DNA of 19,661 nt, taken from the NCBI GenBank assembly GCA_003229495.1, contig QIEB01000550.1:1-19661 (forward strand), read 5' to 3'. The notes under the pieces are model-generated. The model saw only the letters and a program-made list of their open reading frames with translations. It was not told the origin of the DNA and made no database searches. Below, piece by piece: positions 7,019 to 15,146 of this stretch. The number at the start of each line of letters is the position of its first letter. Within the stretch, counting starts at the first letter, position 1. This DNA is from Flammeovirgaceae bacterium (GTDB lineage Bacteria > Bacteroidota > Bacteroidia > Cytophagales > Cyclobacteriaceae). A program made the position numbers and the translations under genes.

Positions 7019-8128
7019 CTAATGAACCTTAAATGACAATTTTACTTTTTCCATGGCTGTTATTCTGTCTTTGGCCATTTGTAGAGCTGCCTGATGTGTA
7101 GTAACCCCTTCGATTTCCGCCCTTGTTATCAAATCAAGGCATGTCTGGTAAATATCTTCCGTTTTCTGGTAGGCCAACTCACGATTGTAATTCCCCTTGT
7201 ACTCCATATACACATTAGTTATCCCTCCAGAATTGATTAAAAAATCAGGGGCATACACAATACCTCTTGCTTGTAGCATGTGGGCATGCAATTCTTCATC
7301 TTCCAACTGGTTATTTGCTCCACCAGCAATAATTTGACACCTAAGTCCCGGAATGGACTCACTATTCAAGGTTGCACCCAAGCCGCAAGGGGCGTAGATG
7401 TCCATTTCAAAATCAAGCCTGTTCAAAGGGTCCACCACCTCCGTGTCATAGGTCTTTGCTACCTTCAATACCCGTTCTTCATTTATATCCGAAATAAGCA
7501 CTTTGGTATTTTCCTTCACCAAAAGTTTCACTAATTGACCGCCCACATGACCTACTCCCTGAACAAATATTATCTTTCCGGATAAATCATCAGATCCGTA
7601 TGTTTTCTTTGCAGCTGCTTTGATCCCCATATACACTCCATAGGCAGTTACCGGGGAAGGGTCTCCGCCACCTCCTCGAACTTCAGGCAGACCGGTAACA
7701 AATGAAGTTTCCATGCCAATATATTCCATATCGTGGGCACACATCCCAACGTCCTCTGCGGTTACATATCGTCCCGCCAGGCTGTCTATGAACCTTCCAA
7801 ATCGTCTTAACAAAGCCTCGGATTTGATGTTTGGGCTTCCAATAATTACCGCTTTGCCACCGCCAGCATTTAAACCTGCTATGGCATTTTTGTATGTCAT
7901 GCCTCTGGAGAGCCGCAACACATCAGTAATGGCATCTTCATCCGTTGCATAATTCCAAAATCGAGTTCCTCCCATTCCCGGTCCCAATACAGTGTTGTGG
8001 ATGGCAATGATCGCCTTTAAACCAGTGGGGGCATCATTACAAAAAACTACCTGCTCGTGTCCCAAATCCCGCATTACGGAATGTAAGGATCTTTCTAATG
8101 AGGTGTTTAGGTGATTGGTCTCTGGCAT
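7019..8128 (-). CDS. Glu/Leu/Phe/Val-type amino-acid dehydrogenase (leucine dehydrogenase-like)
   Basis: Such enzymes reversibly deaminate an amino acid to its 2-oxo acid with NAD(P). At 369 residues it is close to Bacillus leucine dehydrogenase (about 364) and shorter than glutamate dehydrogenases (about 420-450). Motifs are LGPGMGGTRFW, the substrate and catalytic lysines Lys80 (GMTYKNA) and Lys92 (NAGGGKAV), TAEDVG near 123-128, and GDPSPVTAYGVYMGIKAA as in leucine dehydrogenases. The nucleotide fold shows VQGVGHVGG (about 189-197), with Asp214 after the second strand favouring NAD+. Branched-chain amino acids are therefore the likely substrates, but valine or phenylalanine cannot be excluded. 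It is the first gene of the eight-gene minus-strand operon, with a candidate promoter at 8172-8202. Confidence 0.88.
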   Translation of the reverse strand: MPETNHLNTSLERSLHSVMRDLGHEQVVFCNDAPTGLKAIIAIHNTVLGPGMGGTRFWNYATDEDAITDVLRLSRGMTYKNAIAGLNAGGGKAVIIGSPNIKSEALLRRFGRFIDSLAGRYVTAEDVGMCAHDMEYIGMETSFVTGLPEVRGGGGDPSPVTAYGVYMGIKAAAKKTYGSDDLSGKIIFVQGVGHVGGQLVKLLVKENTKVLISDINEERVLKVAKTYDTEVVDPLNRLDFEMDIYAPCGLGATLNSESIPGLRCQIIAGGANNQLEDEELHAHMLQARGIVYAPDFLINSGGITNVYMEYKGNYNRELAYQKTEDIYQTCLDLITRAEIEGVTTHQAALQMAKDRITAMEKVKLSFKVH

Positions 8129-8171
8129 TAATATCTGCGATAAACTCTAGCTGTAGTCAGCCAAACATGGG

Positions 8172-8202
8172 CAAAAATACCCCTTTTTGAGGATTAATTC
8201 AA
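8172..8202 (-). promoter_or_regulatory. candidate Bacteroidota promoter of the dehydrogenase-nusB-coaE operon
   Basis: On the minus strand, TTG at 8202-8200 and TATTTTTG at 8179-8172 are separated by 20 bases. This matches the phylum pattern TTG-N(about 20)-TAnnTTTG. Transcription would begin near 8165, leaving a leader of roughly 37 bases before the ATG at 8128. No equally good match was found for the divergent ABC gene. Confidence 0.5.
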
Positions 8203-8293
8203 TGCGGTCAAATACCCTGATCATAATCTTGTGTAAGTTTACAGGTGGCGGTTTTCCAACAAATACATATCCTGCCCGTTTCTATGATAAGAT

Positions 8294-10081
8294 ATGAGAG
8301 AACTTCTGTTTCTAAATAAATATCTGCTAAAGTACAAGCACTATTTACTGCTTGGAACTGTCTTCATAATTATTACCAATGTTGTTGCTATTATCCCTGC
8401 TCAGTTAGTCAGGCACGTGATCAATCTGGTCAAAGAGAATATAGACCTGTACCGACTATTTGATGGTACCGAATTACAAGAGAACCTGTACGATATATTT
8501 GCCAAATCTATTCTGATTGCAGGATTGCTAGTAGTGGCAATGGCAGTGCTACGAGGTATTTTTTTGTTCTTTGTTCGGCAAACGATCATCGTCATGTCCA
8601 GGTTGATTGAATATGACTTGAAAAATGAGATTTACCGACACTACCAAACATTGCCTTTAAGTTTCTACAGGCAAAACAATACCGGTGATCTTATGGCAAG
8701 GATCTCAGAAGATGTCAGCCGGGTCAGGATGTATTTAGGTCCAGCAATAATGTATGGGATCAATCTAGTAACCCTGTTTATCATCGTGATCTCTTATATG
8801 ATCATTGTCAATCCTAAACTTACCTTCTACTCCTTACTTCCGCTGCCTGTGTTGTCTATCAGCATCTATCTGGTAAGCAATGTCATGAATAAACGATCGG
8901 AGGAAATACAACAAAGTCTGTCATCAATGAGCACCTTTGTTCAGGAAGCTTTCTCCGGTGTCAGAGTCTTAAAATCATTTGTTCGAGAGGCGGACTCAGA
9001 GCTAAAGTTTACCCAAGAAAGTCTTGAGTACCGAGATAAATCCCTGAAGTTAACGTTTGTAAATGCCTTGTTTTTCCCATTGATGATGGGGTTGATAGGC
9101 TTAAGCGTTCTGTTCACTGTTTTCATTGGGGGTTCCCAGGTCATTGATGGATCGCTGACTATTGGCAACATTGCAGAGTTCATTATATACGTAAACATGC
9201 TCACCTGGCCGGTTGCATCTTTGGGATGGGTCACCAGTCTTATACAAAGAGCAGCGGCCTCTCAAAAAAGAATTAATGAATTTCTTAATGTAAAAACCGA
9301 CATTGTTTCAATTCAGGAATTAACAAAAAAAATCAACGGAGAAATTCTATTTGAAAATGTGAGCTTTACTTATCCGGACTCAGGAATTGAAGCGCTTAAG
9401 AATGTTTCGTTTAAAGTAGCGCCAGGACAGTCAATCGCCATTATTGGGACTACCGGTTCTGGAAAGAGCACTATTTCCAATGTCATTTGCCGGTTATACG
9501 ACGTCACATCCGGAGTGGTAAAAATTGATGGACATGATATAAGAAATTACAACCTGGCACATATGCGGCAAGCCATTGGTTATGTCCCTCAGGATGTTTT
9601 CCTATTTTCCGATAGTATCGGAAACAATATCGGATTTGGCAACGGTAAATTGAGCCAGGATCAAATAATTCAAGCTGCCAAGGATTCCGATCTATACGAC
9701 AATATCAAACTTTTTCCCAATGGCTTCGAAACAACTCTAGGGGAACGTGGAATTACCTTGTCAGGGGGTCAGAAACAACGAGTGTCAATTGCCAGAGCCA
9801 TTGTACGTAAACCTCAGATCCTGATACTTGATGATAGTCTTTCTGCCGTCGATACCAAAACAGAACATACTATCCTGACTAACATGCAACGCATAATGAA
9901 AGACTGCACCACGGTGATCATTTCTCATCGGGTAAGCAGCGCCAAACTGGCAGATCATATTCTGGTTCTGGATGACGGCTGCATTATTGAGCAGGGAAAA
10001 GAGAAAGAACTTCTTGCCCAAAACGGTGTATACAGGGAATTGTATGACAAACAAATACAGGTAGACAAAGTTGAGCCTTAA
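8294..10081 (+). CDS. ABC exporter half-transporter, degenerate-site subunit (MdlA-like)
   Basis: The 595-residue protein has an N-terminal exporter membrane domain with about six helices (first at residues 17-40) and a C-terminal ATPase. The ATPase shows Walker A GTTGSGKST (385-393), Q-loop Gln433 in YVPQDVFLFS, signature LSGGQ (489-493), Walker B LILDDS and switch His545. Residue 514, where active ATPases have the catalytic Glu, is Asp, as in MdlA-type subunits of heterodimeric exporters. The signature is intact, so it can complete the active site of a partner. The best partner in the window is the minus-strand half-transporter at 12541-14307. The substrate cannot be read from sequence; lipids, peptides or drugs are all possible. 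It is divergent from the dehydrogenase operon and leads a + strand group with two lipoprotein genes. Confidence 0.9.
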   Translation: MRELLFLNKYLLKYKHYLLLGTVFIIITNVVAIIPAQLVRHVINLVKENIDLYRLFDGTELQENLYDIFAKSILIAGLLVVAMAVLRGIFLFFVRQTIIVMSRLIEYDLKNEIYRHYQTLPLSFYRQNNTGDLMARISEDVSRVRMYLGPAIMYGINLVTLFIIVISYMIIVNPKLTFYSLLPLPVLSISIYLVSNVMNKRSEEIQQSLSSMSTFVQEAFSGVRVLKSFVREADSELKFTQESLEYRDKSLKLTFVNALFFPLMMGLIGLSVLFTVFIGGSQVIDGSLTIGNIAEFIIYVNMLTWPVASLGWVTSLIQRAAASQKRINEFLNVKTDIVSIQELTKKINGEILFENVSFTYPDSGIEALKNVSFKVAPGQSIAIIGTTGSGKSTISNVICRLYDVTSGVVKIDGHDIRNYNLAHMRQAIGYVPQDVFLFSDSIGNNIGFGNGKLSQDQIIQAAKDSDLYDNIKLFPNGFETTLGERGITLSGGQKQRVSIARAIVRKPQILILDDSLSAVDTKTEHTILTNMQRIMKDCTTVIISHRVSSAKLADHILVLDDGCIIEQGKEKELLAQNGVYRELYDKQIQVDKVEP

Positions 10082-10156
10082 TTGGGACAGTAAATACTGA
10101 GCACCTTGCAATCCGAATAGTAATTTTAATATCTTTATTGACTAAACTAAGACAAC

Positions 10157-10873
10157 ATGAAAGCTAAAAATTTACTACTTTTTTTATCATTGCTATTGGC
10201 ATGTGGACAGCAACCCAGCGAGAAGGGCGAAGGTCATGCACATGATGAAGGCACTGCCGTTCATAGTCATTCAGGTGACGATACGACTCAATCAAACAAG
10301 GAGATATTGGAAAAGCAATATATTCAAGCTACAGATGTATCTCCGGAATATGTTCAACTCGCTACCAATGTAGAAGTTATTCCAAATATTGTTGATGCGT
10401 TAGAAACAGTGGGAGTACTCACACACGAGGGTAGATTTGGTCCTTTGCTATTCGCTGAAAATACCCGCGCTTATTTTATTGAATTAAAGCCGGGAATGTT
10501 TCTATCTGAGCATCCGCATGCGACCGAGAGTATGGTATATACCGTAAGCGGAAAATGGGTACTATGCAGTGAAGGCAAAAGACAAGTGATGGAAGCAGGT
10601 TCTCTTTTTCACTTTGGTTCAAATATGCCAACTGGATGGGAGGCCCCATTTGCCGAAGGTGCATTTTTACTGGTAATGAAATCAAAGGAAGAGGGAGAGG
10701 GATACCAGCCATACATGAAAGGTCTTAATGACCTGGTTGCAATACTGGATGAACAACGAGCTGGCGGTGCACATTTCTATTTTAATGAATTGAATCCAGA
10801 TCATGAGGCCATAAAATTTGCCAGGGAGGTTAATCCGGATTTTGATAAAGTATTAGAAGGGATTAAGTACTAG
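10157..10873 (+). CDS. His-rich cupin-domain lipoprotein
   Basis: The 238-residue protein begins with a lipoprotein signal peptide ending in LLAC (Cys16). A short His/Asp/Glu-rich segment follows, with His27, His29, His36 and His38, resembling metal-collecting tails. After a spacer, a cupin domain at about 100-175 carries His119, His121 and Glu124 in a form close to cupin motif 1, with His152 as the likely fourth ligand in motif 2. The C-terminal 60 residues are acidic and helical. This suggests an envelope-anchored metal-binding protein, possibly an enzyme; no substrate can be assigned. It lies 75 nt after the ABC gene and 32 nt before the metzincin-like lipoprotein gene, so the latter two are likely co-transcribed. 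Confidence 0.72.
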   Translation: MKAKNLLLFLSLLLACGQQPSEKGEGHAHDEGTAVHSHSGDDTTQSNKEILEKQYIQATDVSPEYVQLATNVEVIPNIVDALETVGVLTHEGRFGPLLFAENTRAYFIELKPGMFLSEHPHATESMVYTVSGKWVLCSEGKRQVMEAGSLFHFGSNMPTGWEAPFAEGAFLLVMKSKEEGEGYQPYMKGLNDLVAILDEQRAGGAHFYFNELNPDHEAIKFAREVNPDFDKVLEGIKY

Positions 10874-10905
10874 GCTACCTGGCAAAATCATTAAACTTAA
10901 CCAAG

Positions 10906-11913
10906 ATGAGAAAAATCTATATTTTGATATATGCCATCCTTCTTTTTAGTTGCACTGATGGTTCAAAAAAGCCTGAGATTGCAAATGAATCCGTACTGGA
11001 AAGTTCTGTAACTCCTAAAGTCAAATGGAGTTTACTTGACTCTATCAACATAGTGGAATTCAATAAAGATATCCAGGTCGGTAAGTTATCGATTGATGTT
11101 GGTGTATACTTCCCATCAAATCTTGATCCTCAATTTGAGAAGGTAGCACTTTCTCGTTTACTAGGAAGCATCCGGGCAGCAAAAGAAATCTACAAACCTA
11201 CTGGGGTACAAATCAATCTGCTATGGGTGAAAACCGGAGAACTAAATCCAAAGTACTTTTCCATACAGGCCAATGAAATACCTGAAGTCCCTTTAACAGA
11301 ATATGTTAATATGTATGAGCACATGCGAAGACATCCATCAGAATTAACTGATGAAACCAGAGCAGCTTTTGAGAGTATAGTTGAACCTCATCCGGACAAT
11401 TACCATACTATATATTTAATAGTTCTTGAAGACGTATTTCTTACTTTTTTAGAAGTAAATGAAGGGCGGAATTGGATCATCAAATCGGTCCGGACAGGCG
11501 GTCTCTCATTTCCGACCTATACCTACTGCAATACCATAGCTCCTCCTTATCGAGGAGTTATCTCCATCACCAATCTATCACGTCCCGATCGATATCGTAG
11601 CACAATCGCGCATGAGATTGGTCATAAAGCCATGAACGTAAGCCATGAGTACAAGGAAACTAATCCAGGACATGAAATTTTCTCCGATGCCGGGTTGATG
11701 CTTTATGGTCAGGGAGAAGAGATTCCTGCAGGGAAAGAAGGCAGATGGCATTTGGAACGACTGCACCTCTCTCCTTTCGTATATCGACTAAATGAGGATA
11801 ATACAAAAACATGGAATCCTGATTTCGAAGAAGGCGGTCATTATTATGATCCAATTTATGGGGATAAAGTAATCCATTTCCAAGGGATTCCTCCCATTGA
11901 TGAAGATTGGTGA
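10906..11913 (+). CDS. putative metzincin-like metalloprotease lipoprotein
   Basis: The 335-residue protein has a lipoprotein signal peptide ending in LFSC (Cys16), so it is envelope-anchored. A zinc-protease motif HEIGH occupies residues 236-240 and is followed by His247 and a Met-turn-like segment AGLMLYG (Met265). Metzincins have HExxHxxGxxH/D and then a Met-turn. Here the Gly position is Met243 and the third His falls one residue later than standard, so assignment to a named family is uncertain. The N-terminal region (about 40-200) is an alpha/beta domain with no motif I recognise. It is the last gene of the + strand group and converges on the truA operon. Confidence 0.6.
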   Translation: MRKIYILIYAILLFSCTDGSKKPEIANESVLESSVTPKVKWSLLDSINIVEFNKDIQVGKLSIDVGVYFPSNLDPQFEKVALSRLLGSIRAAKEIYKPTGVQINLLWVKTGELNPKYFSIQANEIPEVPLTEYVNMYEHMRRHPSELTDETRAAFESIVEPHPDNYHTIYLIVLEDVFLTFLEVNEGRNWIIKSVRTGGLSFPTYTYCNTIAPPYRGVISITNLSRPDRYRSTIAHEIGHKAMNVSHEYKETNPGHEIFSDAGLMLYGQGEEIPAGKEGRWHLERLHLSPFVYRLNEDNTKTWNPDFEEGGHYYDPIYGDKVIHFQGIPPIDEDW

Positions 11914-11934
11914 TTTACCATATTCCTTAGCCCG

Positions 11935-11949
11935 GAAGCAGCTTGCTTT
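11935..11949. terminator. weak stem-loop between convergent genes
   Basis: AAGCA-GCT-TGCTT is a 5-bp hairpin with a possible flanking G-T pair, followed on the + strand by TATATAAA. It lies between the metzincin-like gene stop (11913) and the convergent GyrI-like gene stop (11984). The stem is too short to be a confident terminator. Confidence 0.2.
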
Positions 11950-11983
11950 ATATAAACCCGGATTCAGATTATTCACTATGAAT

Positions 11984-12544
11984 CTATTCCGAGCCTTGGT
12001 CACCCCCCCGTAAAATAGGCCGCTCTATCACCAACCGGTTATTGGGGTAGTAAATTTCAATATTCAACTCTCCGACTGTAAGAGTTTTAGCCTGGGCATA
12101 TGCCTGTATCATCCGATCTATCCTATCGGGGTTGGGCATTACAGATATGTGAGCATCTTTTGAAACTCTTATGGATCTTTTGGCAGGTATCTCCCTTTTT
12201 TCAAGGTTGTCGAGTGAAGATGATGGGCTGCCAACAAGCAATACTCCAATATAGCTGGTAGCCTTGCCAGGGCTTCCAGTTGGCTCCTGATCATAGATAA
12301 TTATCGGTTGACCCTTTAGTGTCCCTTCCTTTAAATACTCTTTCATCTCCTCAAAATAAATCCTGATAGTATCACTCTTATAATTACCTTCAAAATATCT
12401 CCCCACCAAATGGTAACTATCTACGGTTACAATTTCTATTTGTATGGAATTTAGCCCACCCAACCTGTAATACCCAAAAGCTAAAAGGATGAGTACTAAA
12501 ATGATGGTAATGACCAGAAGATTTCTAGTGGTCGACTTCCTCAC
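11984..12544 (-). CDS. membrane-anchored GyrI-like (effector-binding fold) protein
   Basis: The 186-residue protein has one N-terminal membrane segment at about residues 8-26 (NLLVITIILVLILLAFGYY). The extracytoplasmic domain resembles GyrI-like or AraC effector-binding domains: VTVDSYHLVGRYFEGNY, a helix IYFEEMKEYLKEGTL, a PIIIYDQEP strand, GVLLVG, and a closing LNIEIYYPNN. Such domains bind small hydrophobic ligands, and in cytoplasmic regulators they sense drugs. The start codon is GTG and overlaps the TGA of the ABC gene in a GTGA, so translation is probably coupled. A role in handling or sensing the exporter's cargo is a guess from context only. Confidence 0.6.
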   Translation of the reverse strand: MRKSTTRNLLVITIILVLILLAFGYYRLGGLNSIQIEIVTVDSYHLVGRYFEGNYKSDTIRIYFEEMKEYLKEGTLKGQPIIIYDQEPTGSPGKATSYIGVLLVGSPSSSLDNLEKREIPAKRSIRVSKDAHISVMPNPDRIDRMIQAYAQAKTLTVGELNIEIYYPNNRLVIERPILRGGDQGSE

Positions 12545-14307
12545 GACACAACGCCCTTATATTGCATGTGGTGTAGTTGTGTGTAATAACCATTCATACC
12601 CAATAGTTGTTCATGATTCCCACGTTCTTTGATTTCGCCTTGATCCATTACTAATATCTGGTCTGCTTTTTGGATAGTAGATAGCCTGTGGGCAATAACT
12701 ATGGACGTTCGACCTTTCATTAATTTCTCTATGGCATATTGAATCAATTCCTCTGTCTCGGAGTCCACTGAGGAGGTAGCTTCATCCAGGACGATGATTT
12801 TAGGGTTATACACCATAGCCCTCACAAAAGAAATTAATTGTCTTTGCCCTACCGACAAAGTAGCACCTCTTTCCATTACATTGTAACTAAAACCTCCAGG
12901 GAGGCGCTCGATGAATCTCTTGGCCCCCACCAATTCCGCTGCTTCAACTATGCGTTCAAATGGTATGTCTTTATTTCCCAGAGTAATATTCTCCGCAATG
13001 CTATCCGAAAAAAGAAATACATCCTGTAACACCACTCCTATGTGTTGCCTTAAATTCCGAAGTTGGTATTCTGAAATGGAAATATCATCCACCATTATTT
13101 TTCCGCTGTTGATGTCGTAAAATCTGGTCAGTAAGTTGATTACTGAAGATTTCCCTGCGCCGGTAGCTCCCACCAATGCCAGGGTTTGTCCGGGGGCTGC
13201 CTGAAATGATATGTCTTTCAGGACATATTCTTGCTGGTTGTAGGCAAACCATACGTTTTTAAATTCCACTTTCCCCTTTAGAGACTCTGTTGAGTAGGTC
13301 CCCTTATCAGACAAGAAATCTTGACTATCCAAGATCTTTATTATACGGTCGGTACTCACGATTCCCAATTGCAAGGTATTGAATCGATCTGCTATCAACC
13401 GGATTGGCCTAAAGAACATGTTGATGTACATAATAAAGGATATCAGCACACCTATTTCAGGAATGGAACCTCGCATAACCCCTCCAGCCCCGTACCATAC
13501 TAACAAACCGATGCTTGATGCTCCGATTATCTCTGCTACCGGGAAATAAACGGCGTAGTAAAGAACCGACTTAATGTTCGCCCGCCGATGTTCACGGTTT
13601 ATTTCCTGGAATTTTTTGTGCTCCGATTCCTCGTTGTTGAAAATCTGCACTACACTCATCCCCGTAATGTGTTCCTGAACGAAGCTATTAAGATTGGAAA
13701 CTGCATTCCTTACTTCATTAAATGTCATCTTTATTTTCTCTTTGAAAATGTAGGTGCTCATTAGAAGGATCGGTAGGGTTGCTAAACTTATTAAAGTGAG
13801 CTTCCAGTCTTCGGCAAACATAAAAATGAGAATAAACAGAATGGTCAGTATGTCACCTGACATGGCTGCTATTCCCTGACTGAACACTTCAGCTAAAGTT
13901 TCAACATCAGATATATTACGGGTAACCAATCTTCCTATTGGTGTATTGTCGTAAAATTTTAGACGTAATTTAAGCAGGTGTCGATAAAGTTGAATTCGAA
14001 TGTCCTTGATAATATTTTGACCGATCCACCCAGATAGATATGTATGGGAATATTGTACCACAGCGTGCAGCAGAATTAATCCTAGTAATAACAAGGTCAT
14101 TTTAGCCAGCCCCTGATAATCACCGACAGAGATGTGGTTGTCAATGGTAAGTTGAATTATCCAGGGTCGGATAGGCCCTAGAGCGGCGGTTGTTATAGTA
14201 AGCAAAATCAGAAAGTAAAATCGGCTTTTATATGGTTTTATAAAACCAATCAGCCTTTTGAGTACCTTCAAATCAACTATTTTCCCGGTAATTTTTTCTC
14301 TTTTCAC
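12541..14307 (-). CDS. ABC exporter half-transporter, catalytic subunit (MdlB/YheH-like)
   Basis: The 588-residue protein has an exporter membrane domain of about six helices and a C-terminal ATPase. The ATPase has Walker A GATGAGKSS (380-388), Q-loop VVLQDVFLFS, signature LSVGQ (484-488) instead of LSGGQ, Walker B VLDEATSSVD with catalytic Glu509, and the switch His in IVIAHRLST. A complete catalytic Glu with an altered signature is the mirror image of the half-transporter at 8294-10081, fitting the two sides of a heterodimer with one weak and one active ATP site. It starts with GTG, overlapping the truA stop in GTGA, and its own stop overlaps the next gene in GTGA. A homodimer remains possible. 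Confidence 0.9.
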   Translation of the reverse strand: MKREKITGKIVDLKVLKRLIGFIKPYKSRFYFLILLTITTAALGPIRPWIIQLTIDNHISVGDYQGLAKMTLLLLGLILLHAVVQYSHTYLSGWIGQNIIKDIRIQLYRHLLKLRLKFYDNTPIGRLVTRNISDVETLAEVFSQGIAAMSGDILTILFILIFMFAEDWKLTLISLATLPILLMSTYIFKEKIKMTFNEVRNAVSNLNSFVQEHITGMSVVQIFNNEESEHKKFQEINREHRRANIKSVLYYAVYFPVAEIIGASSIGLLVWYGAGGVMRGSIPEIGVLISFIMYINMFFRPIRLIADRFNTLQLGIVSTDRIIKILDSQDFLSDKGTYSTESLKGKVEFKNVWFAYNQQEYVLKDISFQAAPGQTLALVGATGAGKSSVINLLTRFYDINSGKIMVDDISISEYQLRNLRQHIGVVLQDVFLFSDSIAENITLGNKDIPFERIVEAAELVGAKRFIERLPGGFSYNVMERGATLSVGQRQLISFVRAMVYNPKIIVLDEATSSVDSETEELIQYAIEKLMKGRTSIVIAHRLSTIQKADQILVMDQGEIKERGNHEQLLGMNGYYTQLHHMQYKGVVS

Positions 14308-15056
14308 GAAGCGGGGTTTAACAATTGTTCCGGATAAGTGACTTTTGTAAGAAATAATCCATGTGCTGGTACAGATCTTCCGGCGGCTCGTCTGTCGCCA
14401 GATTTAATGATGGCATTAAATTGCGGGATTGTTAATTTCCCAGTGCCTATTTCAATTAAGGTACCCACCAGAGCCCGCACCATTCCTCTCAGAAACCTGT
14501 TAGCACTTACGTAAAAACAGTACATTCCGTTATGGGCCTCCCAATGCGCCCGGGAAATTGTACAGATAAAATTTTCAACCGAAGTTTTAACCCGGCTGAA
14601 ACTTTTAAAGTCCTTTTTACCGATTAAGTATTTACATGCCTCATTCATTTCGTCTATGGCCACAGTTTGCCGCAAGTAGTAGCTTGTGCCTTGATTAAAC
14701 GGATCTTTCTTCCTGGATATGTGATATTCGTAGCTACGTGATATCGCATGAAAGCGGGCATGTGCATCATCAGGGACCTTGTAGATATTAATCACCGCGA
14801 TATCAGTTGGTAAAATGGCATTTATTTTGTGAATTGCCATCGAAAGGTCCAGTTGATTCAAAAGGTCGACATGACAGAATTGCTGAATAGCATGGACCCC
14901 TGTATCCGTTCTTCCACTCCCCACAGTTTCTATGGGGCTTCTGCAATATTTTTTCAGGGCTTCATTAATCTCTTCCTGTATGGTATGCGCGTTCTGCTGG
15001 ACCTGCCAGCCATGGTACGCCTGTCCTTGATATGAAACTTCGATGAAATACCTCAA
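14304..15056 (-). CDS. truA: tRNA pseudouridine(38-40) synthase
   Basis: TruA converts uridines 38-40 in the anticodon arm of many tRNAs to pseudouridine. The 250-residue protein has the family N-terminus RYFIEVSYQGQAYHGWQ, the catalytic motif GSGRTDTGVHA with Asp51, the middle motif FHAISRSYEYHI, and the C-terminal RFLRGMVRALVGTLIEIG. Length is normal. The start codon appears to be TTG at 15056; no ATG, GTG or other TTG was found in the nearby upstream in-frame codons, and the protein begins exactly where Bacteroidota homologues do. It heads a three-gene operon with an ABC subunit and a GyrI-like protein. Confidence 0.94.
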   Translation of the reverse strand: MRYFIEVSYQGQAYHGWQVQQNAHTIQEEINEALKKYCRSPIETVGSGRTDTGVHAIQQFCHVDLLNQLDLSMAIHKINAILPTDIAVINIYKVPDDAHARFHAISRSYEYHISRKKDPFNQGTSYYLRQTVAIDEMNEACKYLIGKKDFKSFSRVKTSVENFICTISRAHWEAHNGMYCFYVSANRFLRGMVRALVGTLIEIGTGKLTIPQFNAIIKSGDRRAAGRSVPAHGLFLTKVTYPEQLLNPAS

Positions 15057-15146
15057 TGATATTTGCGGAGATTCCCGGCCTTTTGGAGTGTGCCAATATC
15101 CGTCGTTTTTTTTACCTTAGTTGCAAAATAACAAAACACCATCCAA

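Noticed and set aside
11936..11981. Additional inverted repeats (TTCA-CTA-TGAA and CCGG pairs) in the convergent spacer
   Set aside because: Stems of four bases are expected by chance in 70 bases, and no T-run follows.
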